Part shown: positions 11,360 to 22,455 of the stretch, one piece after another | How the letters are laid out: every line of letters starts with the position of its first letter | How positions within the stretch are numbered: position 1 is the first letter of the stretch | Source: Asterella californica | Taxonomy: Eukaryota > Streptophyta > Marchantiopsida > Marchantiales > Aytoniaceae | Direction of reading: 5' to 3' | Assembly (NCBI GenBank): GCA_036924285.1 | Contig: JAYKYS010000009.1 | Coordinates: 2,852,001 to 2,916,000 of the forward strand | Length of the DNA stretch: 64,000 bases | The notes under the pieces: model-generated | The model's input: the letters and a program-made list of their open reading frames with translations, nothing else | Databases searched by the model: none | Told to the model about the DNA's origin: nothing | Translations under genes and position numbers: made by a program

Positions 11360-12815
11360 TTAAAGAATTTGACTCAAACTCGTTATCATGTAATAATTAT
11401 AAATTTATTTATTTCATACTTCCAAACCCAGTTATCATATAATAATTATAAACAAATTTAATTTCTTAAAGCAACTTAGTACAGCTACTTCAGTTTCTTT
11501 AAGCTTTAAGCTCAGAAGATATGTTGGTGTATCAAGCCATCCAGCACTTTGCCAATCAAGGTGGGCTACGATTTACCTAAAACTTGTGCTTACGTAAGAT
11601 CTTCCAAATACTACGATTCTGACTGTTACCTGTCTCTTGCTGCGAACTCTGTATTAGTTGAAGACCTCCTTTAAACTGAAGTCCAGAACAACCCTCCACT
11701 GATAAGTCGCTGCTGAGACATGTATAAGTTAGCTTGGGGTCACACCTTCCGATTATCACCATTCTTACCACACAATATCAAGATATCATACACCATTCTG
11801 TCTTTTACAATATCAAGATTCGCTATGACATCTTGAGGTGTTCTAAGTTCCAGCCAGCTGATCATTTCTAACCCTGATAGTCGTCAGTTCACTGTTTCAG
11901 AAACCGGTCTATCAGAAGCTCAGTTAAAACTAAGTTAACTTACTATGAACTCTAAACTAACTAAGCTAAAAATAACCGCACATGATGCTATAGACTTGTC
12001 TAACTCTATAACTCCGTCAACATTCATGACTAGCTAAAATATTAGCTACAATACACCATGTTACTAATGCTGATCCTCCCAGGCACTAACAGTTAGTGAG
12101 TGCCGACTGTAACGTATATATTTAAGACCTGACGTGAAATATGAGTGATATAGTAACTGCGTGCTAAACTTCGATATACGAAGGCTAGCATGCAGTTAGA
12201 AGGTATAAGACGGACCCCGGTCTGTAACCTAATTAAACACCAAATTATGCTTATTACCGGCTTATTAAGTGAAGTAAAAAGAAATTAAACAACGGGTACC
12301 TATGAAGTGATAATAGTAACTAACGTGAAATATGAGTGAACTTGAATCTGTATACGTGAAATATGAGTGATATAGTAACTACATGTAGAGTTAAGTGATC
12401 ACATGTCGTCTAAGTGAGTACTCCCAAGCATAATAGTGGATCCATACAGTTGAATGCTGAAAGTCAGGTATCGCAAGGGTGTAAGTTTCAGTCGAACGAA
12501 AACTATACTGTCAGTGCTGGCTTACAGTCTGGTGAAACTCACAGTTGCTTCCAGCGTTGTATATTCTCTTGATGGTGTGCGCAGAGTTATGAGAAGTGAG
12601 AATATGTGCTCCTCACGTGATTTGACTACCCAAGAGTCCTCCACATTTCCTGTAACCACGATGGAGACAGAGACTAACATGAGATCTAGGAACTGAGAGA
12701 GTGTTAAATTACACTTCTTCAGCCAAGTCCAAAGGATCGGGAACGCTGGGATCTCGAGGGGAACGAACGAAAATCAGTCGAATATAAGGAATATAATTTG
12801 TGGACCTGAACATGA
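11360..12815. other. Intergenic, repeats only
   Basis: AT-rich sequence right of the Harbinger transposase. It contains a direct repeat of about 22 bp (GTTATCAT.TAATAATTATA, at 11381 and 11432) and the 27-bp repeats at 12132 and 12354. The right end of the Harbinger element should be here or just before, but I cannot define it. No gene is supported; the 12454-12696 frame has no recognisable domain. Confidence 0.5.
12132..12380. repeat. Dispersed 27-bp direct repeats
   Basis: The same 27 bases (ACGTGAAATATGAGTG followed by ATATAGTAACT) occur identically at 12132-12158 and 12354-12380; the first 17 bases recur at 12323-12339. They lie in non-coding DNA. Confidence 0.85.
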
Positions 12816-12818
12816 TCA

Positions 12819-13700
12819 TCAGAAGACCGGACAATCTTCTACTACGATTCCGGGCTGCGTGGGGCAGGTGGCCAGAGGACAATTATCTAGCTCGTTACCC
12901 CACCACTTCATGGATTTATCCTCGACCTGCAGGGCCAGATAAAGAGCCACGCCCATGAAGGCCATGCTGTCATCCAGGGCTGCAGAGAGAACGTCTACGA
13001 ATTCCGCTACCAACACAACCATCTACTACCTACTACTAACTAGAAGTATAGGATAGCATGCGCCAGAGCTTACCTGCCGGCGGATTGTGTGAATAGCACC
13101 TTCTTCAAGCTCCTCGAACGTATTGATTATAATATCGACTGCGTGCTCCACAGATAATATTATCTTCTCAAGAAGCAGAGGGTTCTTCATGCATATCTCG
13201 TTGCAATTGATTGTCAGATATGGAAGTTTTTCGGTCTGAACTACATCAATAAATTTTGTCACTGAATCCTTCTCATATCCCAAAAACTCGAAGGTCCCGA
13301 AATGCCAAAGCCAGAGCGACTTTTATGGTCCAGAAGTGAGAAAATCAGAAAGAAGAACTGATGGTTCGCCTGGAACACCGTTCTCCTTGTCTTTCACGCA
13401 CTGCTGAATGTAATCTTCGGCGGCATGTTCCAACTTTTCGACGTTAATGTCTGCCGAACCGTACCTTGTCACGATGGAAGTCAATTCTTAAAATCCCTGG
13501 TGGATCTTTCTACTCGGAAAAATAATCCCGCATCTATCATCGGCCAAGCAAGTCAAGCAAACGCGTAATCGGGAGAGCTGTCCAAGCACGGTGCAGGTAG
13601 TATCTTCATAGTTCTTACAACGTGGACAGGAGAAGTAACTGTTAAAACAAGATAAGACTTCACCAAGCGTGCTCACGCCGGTCATCTCTTGAAACACACT
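12819..13700 (-). pseudogene. Coding-like exon fragments of an unrecognised host gene
   Basis: Three minus-strand blocks look protein-coding. Block 1 (13697 down to about 13320) has paired cysteines (SCPRCKNYED, VCLTCLADDRC), a TAA at about 13488 and then continues in the same frame (ELTSIVTRYGSAD...). Block 2 (13283-13074) reads YEKDSVTKFIDVV...NTFEELEEGAIHTIRRQ and ends at a good splice donor, CAG|GTAAGC. Block 3 (about 12985-12819) reads DDSMAFMGVALYLALQV, KWWGNELDNCPLATCPTQ, then CPVF and stop. The Cys pairs in block 1 recall plant F-box-like proteins, and block 3 resembles the tail of a small plant membrane protein, but neither is firm. They may be exons of one decayed gene or separate fragments. 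I do not assign a function. Confidence 0.35.
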
Positions 13701-15520
13701 GACTTATTATATCCGGTGCATAACAATATTCTAACCGACGTAAGCCGGTTTCCAAACAATATTTACAACGATGAATGTTTCTCCGGAAGGAATCATTATT
13801 TTCCGGAACCCTCCGTAATCCGGAAAACTTCCCCCGATGTGAGTGCAGCCTCAGACTATGACTGCGAGTTCAAAATAAGTAAACCTCCATACCGTTTGTT
13901 GCCCTTTCTGTAGTTGTCGGGTGTTTCCGAACTCTTAGACTGTCACCTGCTCATTCCAGTATGAATCTGATCCTCTTGCCGTCCTCTGATCGTTCATGCT
14001 GACTCTTATAGCTTGCTGTGGAGTGAGTAGTGGGGCTTCTCTGCCCGCTTCCTGCAATTGCGCTCTTGGTTCACTGGCGGGAAATGCTTCTGTCTCCACT
14101 CTCTATTTCTTCCTCCACGTGCTCCTGCTCCTTCGGAAACCACCGATCTATATATCTGCTTTTCATGCACTCGCACCCATTTGATGGCTGTTCTCGTGCA
14201 TGCCGCATCGTCCTCTATCGATCGATCTGCTTTTCATGGACTCGCTCTGTTTCTGTCGCACTCATTTGCTGGCTCTTTCCATAGCATGGTTTTCTTCTAC
14301 CGCATCGGGGATGTTGTACTTTTGATTAAGCTGGTGACCCGCCGTCGTGTTTATAAGCAAGCCTAACTTCTGTGTTCCGTCTAGAATGATTGTTCTCTTC
14401 CTGCATGGGTTCTTGATCTGACATTCTCCCGTGTCCGTTTGTATGTTGGTCTCGTTCACTCTTGGCGCTCGATGACGATTCTTCTATAATCCCTCGCGCT
14501 TCCGCTTCGTCAAGTGCACTCTGCTGGACTCACCGAAGGACCCACAGCCCTCCTTTTCCTTTCTCCTTTTCGTCTGTCATCTCTCGCGCATGCAGGTCCA
14601 GATAGAAATCATAACATGGCCGCTTAATTAGCTCTAAGGAGGAAAGTAAAGTTATAAACTGAACTTTGCGAATCGATGTGTCCTCACGTGTAGATCCAAC
14701 TACATAACTAGCTACCTAAGAGCATGTTGTAGCTACTACTGGAGATCCAAAGGAATACACTCCCATTGAGGTGGACTTGATTCTCCTTCGCGTTATGTCT
14801 ACAAAGAGAACAAACAATAGTAGTAACGAATCGACCACATGCTCTGGAATCAGACTGTGCGAACACAAGCTATAGGTTGATCGATCCTGGGCCACCTGCT
14901 GGGGCTTTTAGTTAGCTTCTCATATGTACATGATCCATCTCATCCAGAGTACTGGACCTTGAACTAAATTAGCTATTAGGAGTTATTGCATAGACTCGGT
15001 CGTCAGGATACGACCCGTGCTGTCACGGTAGGATATCGATGCAAACTTGAAGTGGAAGGACAACAGGTGAGAAAGAGGGAGCAACCCGGACGTCTACATT
15101 GCGATCGCCATGGCCAGACCCACCGTCTTGTCCCTCGAGTTTATTAATTCGACGGCACTACTACTTCAGGCAACTCGAGCAGTCGATTTCGAACAGGACG
15201 GAGGGACAGTTAATTCCATGAGTGAACCAGATGAGCTTTTATTAGTCTAAGAGTTCGAACAGTGACATATTTACATTGAATGGATCATGTCTGAATGCCT
15301 CGTTTGACAGAATGAATCGAAGGGGTGAAATCACAACTTCTGGGGACTTCCTTCCCCGCAGTTGAATCGAGTAATTTGAAGGAGCTCTTTATTGGATCAG
15401 TTATGTACAGTGAATTAGTTACTGAAGTCGTGTGATCGATGAATGAATCAAAATGGTGGAAATCTCCACTTTTGGGGATTTCTGTTCTTCCTCTAGATAC
15501 TAGCAAACGAACCGATTGAT
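13700..15520. other. Intergenic; probable 3' flank of the kinase gene
   Basis: The 13996-14366 stretch is open in three overlapping plus frames, with no domain; it has TC-rich composition and repeated TCTGCTTTTCATG words. From 15260 to 15500 there is a loose direct duplication with an offset of about 135-140 bp (words such as ATGAATC, GTGGAAATC and GGGGA.TTC recur), which may lie in the 3' UTR of the kinase gene. No gene is supported. Confidence 0.45.
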
Positions 15521-15528
15521 TATGAAGA

Positions 15529-17477
15529 TTACAGTAACTGTTTCAACTTCATAGCCATCTCCTGTGTGAACTGAGAAGGAGGTGCACGAGTCATGGGACC
15601 GTCGAAGAACGATGGTCTGGGTGTGACTGCACCATCGAAACCGGATCGCCGATTTCCAAGTCCGGGAGTGGCGACATCCAGTCGATATCCTTGAGAAGGA
15701 GGAGGAGGAGGCGGCGTGGCAATGGGAGTCTGAGCCTTCTCATACTCGACGACAGTTCCTTTTTCCACCCTCAACTCCTCGAACAGTGAAGTCTTCAGAT
15801 TCCTGAAGGGGTCCAGCAGTCTGGAAATATCGGCCTTCAAACTGGGATGGTCGATGACCCGCTCCAGTCTGTCCACGAGCCTCATGCAACTGTCCACGCT
15901 TCCGGGCTCGGGCTTATGGATTGCCGCTTTCCAAATTTTCGACAGGCGTTGAATTTCTGCCGTCACACCTTTTCGGAGGATGCCTCGCAGTTCCGTGGCT
16001 ACTGTGGCCATGGTTTGCTTCGCATCCACCCGCATAGAACAGCATTTCACCGCCAGGAATATGACTTCCTGGAACGCGTCCGAGGAAGCGCTTCCTGCAG
16101 ATTTGAGGTACGGATCGAGGATATCATCCAATCGGCCAGCTTCTCGTTTCATCTGCCACAGGTCTGGGAACAACTCGGGCGAAACTTCGGTGACCCAGGG
16201 TTTTCTGCCCGATACCAGCTCCATCAGAACCACACCATAGCTGTAAACATCAGTTTTCTTGGTGGCCGCTCCGGCCGCTGACAGCTTCGAAGGATCTACG
16301 ACCTTTTGGACTCCGGGTTTGAGTCCCGGGCTAGGGGGAGATCGAGAGGGTTCCTTGGTCGGACCATCGTCGATGCCGTACTCCCCGAGCTTGGCTCTGC
16401 AGTCGTTGTCCAGCAAGATGTTGGACGACCTCACGTCTCGCCGGCAGATGGCCGTTTGGCTGTAATTGCTCGAGTGGAGATGTCTGATGGCGTCGGCTAC
16501 GTCGATGGCTATGGTGAGCCGACTTCCCCAGTATAGCTCTTCGCGATCCGCCTTGCTCTGCAGGTGCTGCTCCAGCGTCCCGTTAGGCACTAGATCGTAC
16601 ATGAGAAGTGGGTTCCCCTCCGAGAACGCGAATCCCAGAAGTTTCAAGACGTTGGGGTGGCCGAACGCTAGAACGTCACGGTTGCTCCGAGTCTCTTTGA
16701 TTACTCCCAGCAGAGAATCCGTTTTCACATCCTTCTTGTACTTCTTCACGCCGAAGAATTGCTTGTTGTCGCCGGGTAAACAGCCCTTGTAGATTTTCCC
16801 GAATCTGTCCTCTCCGATACAATTGCTCTCTGAGAAATAGTTCGTCGCTTTTGACAGCTCCTTTGCTGTGTACCACACGATTTGGTTCTTGTTGCGCTCA
16901 TTCCGATACCACTGCAAGAACCATCTGCAGTCTGCATTATGATGGACAAGACTTAGTCCTGATGTGATGTGTGGGGCAGTACTTAACACTGTGGCATAGA
17001 CCAAGCAGAATTCACATGCAGGAATTGTGAAGCAATCATTATACCCATTCCATATATTCTTCCTCTGAAATCTGCAACGCTGAGCTCGAGAGAGAGAGAG
17101 AGAGAGAGAGAGAACTCGATCTTACCTACAGTAGGAATATATCGTTCGAAGAAGCCTTTGAGAAAGTCTGGCCAAGTGCCACTTCGAGGGAATTGCTGGC
17201 CCCATCTTCCAGCCTTTTTATGCATATGCATAACAGCGTAGAGCAGAGTCTTGTCGTCAGATAATCCTTCCTGATTAGCCCACTGCGAAAAGCGGTAAAG
17301 CCAGTCCAGAGATTCTCTCCACGTTTTGTTCCCATCGAACGAGGGGACCACGATAATGTCTGGTCCATTCTCACCTCTCGAGAAAATGGATGATTCGATC
17401 GGCCTCTCTTCTTCCTCCTCTATGATCTTCCACACATCCTCGTTCAACACGAGCTTCTTCGCTGCAGGAGTCATCAT
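15529..17477 (-). CDS. Receptor-like cytoplasmic kinase with N-terminal retrotransposon capsid-like domain
   Basis: Exon 1 is 17477-17126, exon 2 is 16931-15529. The intron (17125-16932, 194 bp) has GTAAGA at the donor and GCAG at the acceptor; both ends are phase 1, giving 584 residues. Residues about 40-115 (PSFDGN, WRESLDWLYRFSQWA, DKTLLYAVMHM, AGRWGQQFP, TWPDFLKGFFERY) follow the helix pattern of gypsy Gag capsid. Residues about 140-430 are a kinase of plant RLK/Pelle type: glycine loop GEDRFG (157-162), VAIK-type Lys180, and DVYSYG at about 345-350. The HRD motif reads RRDVRSSN (Asp283 and Asn287 kept, Lys changed to Arg) and DFG reads EYG (Glu301), so activity is doubtful. A helical region and a Pro-rich tail (TPPPPPPSQG) follow. 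No signal peptide or membrane segment is seen, so it is probably cytoplasmic. The kinase call is firm; the capsid-like call is a pattern match by eye. Confidence 0.85.
17088..17112. repeat. (AG)n microsatellite in the kinase intron
   Basis: A pure AG run of about 25 bases, CT on the transcribed strand, lying about 13 bases downstream of the splice donor of the kinase intron. Its length is likely polymorphic. Confidence 0.9.
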
Positions 17478-17664
17478 CGTGGCTGAATGGCGGGCTCTCT
17501 CAACACTCTATCAAACACTTGTGCGCGTAACATACAACCGAGAACCCTCAGAGGATTAATCCTTCCTTTCTTCGAATTCCTCTCTCGGACTTGGAAAACT
17601 TGTGGACAAGTCTTTAGAGCAAAACGACGTGGCCAGAATCTTGATAGAGCATGAAACGGGCCGG

Positions 17665-17697
17665 GACATTGGCCATACTTATGATATGGCCAATGTC
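17665..17697. promoter_or_regulatory. 13-bp perfect palindrome upstream of the kinase gene
   Basis: Arms 17665-17677 (GACATTGGCCATA) and 17685-17697 are perfectly complementary with a 7-base spacer, about 190 bp upstream of the kinase start codon. It may be a dimeric transcription-factor site or a 5' UTR hairpin. The role is inferred from position only. Confidence 0.5.
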
Positions 17698-19099
17698 TGC
17701 AGCGAGGGTTGTCGGGAGTCAGGGATTCGTTTAGTCGAGCGAACAAGCTCAACAGTCATAACGGATCCATCGGACCCCATGATCGTGACAGCAGTATCTT
17801 GGGCAAAAAGTCATGCGAGTGAGTGGGACTAGAGAAAACTCAGTCTGAAGGTCGTGCAACGCAAACGTCGCTACAGCTCTCGCACCTACAGGCACTCACT
17901 GGGGAGCTCCCTCTCTAAGGCTTGCTTTTCCTTGATTTTCTACGAAGTTCGAACTACTGTTCCAGATCTAGTCTCAATACTTAGTGGTGCATGATGCGTG
18001 AAAATTACAAGTTCGCTCATCTTTCGCTGCGACGCTTCTTCTTTAGTTTGCTCGATGATTATTTGCAGTACAGCGCATGGCTACAGTCGTCGGGCAGGCA
18101 GGCAGGCAGCTCATGATCAGCTCAGCTGTGAGAGACGAAAACTTCAGAAAAGCATTCCTCCGCACAATAATACTCCAACCCGATGTCGACTGGATGCAAC
18201 TCAGAATCTCTCGCTAGAGAGGTCCCATGCTCAGATGGTGATGGGGCCACTGTCGGGTTGACGAGCTGTGGGTGGAGAAAGGGCATTGGCTGATTACATA
18301 TCAGCTACAGTTTCTGCACGCCTGTCGACAGCAGACGCACAAAGATTCTTCTGTCCTCGTGGGGCCGCAACGAAATCGGATTCCGAAGTGGATGTTTCAG
18401 TTAACTCACACTCAGCAGTTCGTTTGCATTTGTTTGTTGGGCGGTGATAGATGAGAAAAGCTTTGAGACAACGAGAGACAAGAATTGGGATTCTTTGATC
18501 CTGTCATATAGCAATGCCACGACAGTTTCGAGAGAAGATACACACCGTAGCTAGCGGGGAGATCTAGATACAGTCTCAGAAGTAATCCTAAGAGTGTATT
18601 AAGCTCGTAGATGGCGGGATGGCTTCACGAATGATTCATTGATAGATCGATGACATCAGAAGCCAGCTAATAATTGCAGTGCATTGCGAATCGCAGCCAC
18701 TGCAACTCGACCAAGTCTAGATCTTTCGGATCTCAAGGAGAACCTTTTCTTCAATTCCAGTCCACAAGTCTTCCTTGGAAGCCTTCGACTGATCCCTACC
18801 TTTCTGGAGTCCTCCTGACTGTTGAGATCTTGGGCCAGTCAGTACATGCTGGGCTTCGTTCGCTTTTCAAGTCAGCCACCTGAGAGCCCCCAGCTCCATC
18901 ATCCTTCTTTCTTGCTCCATCAAGCAAGCTTAACTGTAACTCTTTCCCGTTGCTAACGAACTGCTCCATGGCCCGACTTTCTGATACATACATTGTAAAT
19001 TATTCTGTAGGCTAAGAATCCATGAGAACCAGCCAAGTAAGTAGTGCTCTGTGCCTGTCTCTGATTTCTCGTTCGGCTCGGATTCCACGATTGCATTGA

Positions 19100-19370
19100 C
19101 ACAAACTGGAGAAGAGAGAATGAAGAGAAAGAATAATGCCAAACTTCTGTTTGTTGATTTGTTTCACAACACCTTTAATTTCCTTCGGTTGACAGTATGA
19201 TAATTCATGTGGGGTCGAGTAGCTTCTTAGTATATGAACACAGACTGAAGAAGAGAGAATGAAGGGACAGAATGCCAAACTTCTGTTGTTTATTTGTTTT
19301 AGAATCTTTTCTTCATGTTTACTGTATGGTAATTTATGTGGGGGGAGAGTAGCTTCTCAGTAATCATATA
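19100..19370. repeat. Imperfect tandem duplication, 139-bp unit
   Basis: Unit 1 is 19100-19238 and unit 2 is 19239 to about 19370. Both begin CACA.ACTG.AGAAGAGAGA, share GCCAAACTTCTGTT and end with ATGTGGGG...GAGTAGCTTCT. Unit 2 has several small indels, so the duplication is not recent. Confidence 0.85.
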
Positions 19371-21021
19371 CTGATATTAATCAATAGTAATTCATCTGTA
19401 TTATTTATTAGTAGTTTTTCACATTTTACCTTATAAATTTTAAAAACTAAAATTATTAAAATATTGTTCATTCTTAATGCATTATTTTTAAAAAATTCTT
19501 TTTAAATATATTTATCTGATTAATTACTGATATAAAAGATGATTTTACTGATATCAACATATTAATATTACTGATGTTGTTACTTGTCCCAGTTCATATG
19601 ACTAAAGTACTCTAGTCAGTTTGACTTTCTTGGAGTCTGCGGTTTTTTTTTCTCAAGTTTCTTTCCGTAACTATTCACTGGTCCTTTCGTACTCACTGGT
19701 TGTATTAATACCCTAACTGTTGTGAGAGATGATGTGCATCTTACACTAAACTTGCGTGTTAATTTGCTCATGGATGATACTTGGAAAAGCTTACTTTATC
19801 AACAAAGGCTACTTATAATCTTGCTGTTGGGAAACTGAACTCTTAAGGTGCCAAAGAACTTTCAAAAGATAAGGAAGGTGTTCACGTGTAGAAATGAAGG
19901 TTGTCATCATATCTCACAGATGGAGGTATTAATACAGAGAAACCTGACAGTGTTCAAAGAGTGTCCAAAATGGAAGGGTATCAACACGGAGAAGCATGAT
20001 ATGAAGTGTCAGAAATAAACAGAAACTGAACACATTCATGAACTCCAAAAACCCAAAGAACTATCATGGTAGTCCATGAACTAAACAAGCAAAATTCAAT
20101 AGTATATTGTCAATAATGAGGATAGTTTTGCAAAACAGGGTATGAGCACTTCTTTACCTCTCCCTAGCTTACTCCAAAACCGTTCTAAGGAGAGGAAGTG
20201 CCTTATCTATATCCTAGCTGGAGCTTCGTACAATTATAAGATATTGTAATACTCTATAATCCAGTATTATACTCTATATATAATAGACTATATAGAGTAC
20301 TGGAGCTTTGTTGGATAAAGCTACAAAAGGGTTCATAAGTTCTAGCACGTGACTCCTCTTCTTCCACTATTCTGTTGAAGATAGACACTCTAATCTTCTT
20401 GTTCAAAGAATCTTTTAAATATCGTAATTATTCTACACCTAGGTAAAACATCCAATAATTACTTGAAGGTATTAATGTACTATATCTTCAGCATTTGCTA
20501 AGTAATTCATCAAATCATACTAGGAAATTGCACTATTATGATGCTAGAGTATCTAATAGTCTAATAGAGCTACCATTATACATATGTGATATATACATAC
20601 ATTTATCTTAGAACTCATCAAATGTTATTGTAGTTATTTTCAATAGTCGTAAAAACAAATTATGGAAATGTGTATATCTAAATCCTCTCTTTCTGAAAGG
20701 TATATTAAACGTAAATGCGAAAAATTGCCCCATAATATCTTGACATTCTGTAAATTACTAAATTGACTTGATGATTTAAAATCTGGTAACAGGAATTTGA
20801 AATTGTATTCTGAACACCGATCTTTTGCATAAACCAATATGGATATTATGTTTCTAATTAATTAAGCATATTAGTTCAAGAAAGAACTTATTTCATACTG
20901 GTTAGCATATTGTTCACTTATTTCATGACTACTATGATTGGTAACATATGCATGTATTACTTTGATGCAATTGAAGTATCTTTGATGCTTCAAATAATTT
21001 TATCTTTCATTCTTCTGTTAA

Positions 21022-21062
21022 TGATCCATAACCATATTGTATTTCATTATGGTTATGGATCA
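21022..21062. repeat. 15-bp perfect inverted repeat
   Basis: Arms 21022-21036 (TGATCCATAACCATA) and 21048-21062 are perfectly complementary around an 11-base loop, in AT-rich non-coding DNA. Confidence 0.85.
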
Positions 21063-22210
21063 CTTCAAAAGTATATTGCAGTAAAACAGCGTTCCTTATA
21101 AATCAAAAGTTGTATGATATGTAGAATATTATATTATCTACTAATCAAAAGAAGTACTACAACACAAGTTATAACTTAATGCGGAAATAATAAAAATAAT
21201 GGTTATTCCAAGTATTAAATATTTCCTATACCGTATATATATATGACATATCAAGCTTATGTATAGTTCTTCGTCTGATATTTCATGCAAAGAAGTAAAA
21301 GCTACTGTAGAACTGTACGTGGAAGGTTCCCAAATTCCCATCAAGTACATGTCTCACTTGATAATCACAAGTACTTTTCAATTTGAAAATATAGAAGAAA
21401 TGGTCGATAATCAGATCTAAACCTCTTAATATATTGTAAATATACATTTCCTTATGTGAATTATGGTTACAAATAATCTGGAAATTGTGCTTCTAATGAT
21501 ATTAAGATATTGGTTGGACTTGTAACAGCTGTGTTGAATAGTGAGTATCAAGCCAACCATGATATAAGATCATGAACGATGAACGTTTCTAGTCGATTGA
21601 TCAAAGGCTTGCTGAATGACTTCTCCACACATCAACAATCTGGTCACAAGTTGTACTTCGGTGATTGGTCCTATAAATGTTGACTAAAATTCACTTAAGT
21701 TTGATGTTACTATTTAGTTAGTGATGGTGAGATGATAGTTGTTAACGTTTCATAAATATCTCTCGTTTGAAAAGGATAGTTATTTCTTAGAAATTATCTG
21801 TTTTTGGTTTTTGGTTTTGTATTTTTTTAAGTGTTTCTTCTTTTGTTTATTTTGTTTGTCATCACATTTAATTTTTAGAAGGATTTTCACTTATGTTATT
21901 ATAATTCTTTGAGTAATTGTTTTATCTCCTTACCTACAGTTTTCTGATGTGATGGATCTGTAATACATAACTCATGAAAGTCACTTAGTTTAACCTTGTA
22001 ACATCATGTGCGATATAAGTTAATTTCTAGACTCTTTAGATTTTTATTATATTAGTTTTTAAAACTTTTATAAAATTTTATTATTTAATAAATTACTTTT
22101 ATACTTTTATTATTTATATTCTAGAAAAACTATGAAATATATTCTATATTTTAATTAATATATTCTAAATTAGGTTTTCTGAAATCTTTATGAATATATA
22201 ATATGAATGA

Positions 22211-22395
22211 TGTCGTGAGCATACGCATCACTACACAACATACATCGCTACATCAACATACACCCTATACACATACACAAGTATATCACAATCGCCTCCC
22301 TAGTTCACGGTTTGGTCCCTCAAACTCCAAATAGTCATCTGATCATGTGATATGACCTTCTTCGGTACAGAGATGTAATGTCGGGTGTAATGTCA
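22211..22395 (-). repeat. 3' LTR of element H
   Basis: On the minus strand it runs from TGACATTACACCCG at 22395 to CTCACGACA at 22211, 185 bp, with TG...CA ends. The last 60 bases (CGATGTATGTTGTGTAG and following) match the LTR at 55885-56099. Beyond 22211 the sequence turns into unrelated AT-rich DNA, which fixes the outer LTR boundary for the whole family. Confidence 0.75.
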
Positions 22396-22455
22396 TTCCG
22401 TCGTTAATCGCCTGTCTGTAATCCATACCATGTGAAGGTCGAATGAGTCACCTTG

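Larger units (their letters stand above)
17760..22200. other. Intergenic, largely AT-rich, no supported gene
   Basis: The 17.8-19.1 kb part has mixed composition and only short frames without domains. A 139-bp tandem duplication occupies 19100-19370. From 19.4 to 22.2 kb the DNA is very AT-rich with hairpins at 20267-20299 (short AT arms) and 21022-21062. No gene is supported. Confidence 0.55.

Noticed and set aside
13074..13283. Possible UDP-glycosyltransferase fragment because of NTFEELEE
   Set aside because: Only one short phrase resembles the family; no PSPG box or other motif is present, so I left it unassigned.
13996..14366. Three overlapping plus-strand frames with hydrophobic stretches
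   Set aside because: Open in all three frames because of TC-rich composition; no start context, domain or splice signals support a gene.
15847..16792. Plus-strand frames opposite the kinase gene
   Set aside because: They are antisense shadows of the GC-richer kinase exon.
20267..20299. Inverted repeat TACTCTATATA / TATATAGAGTA as a regulatory site
   Set aside because: AT-only arms of 11 bp in very AT-rich DNA are expected by chance.
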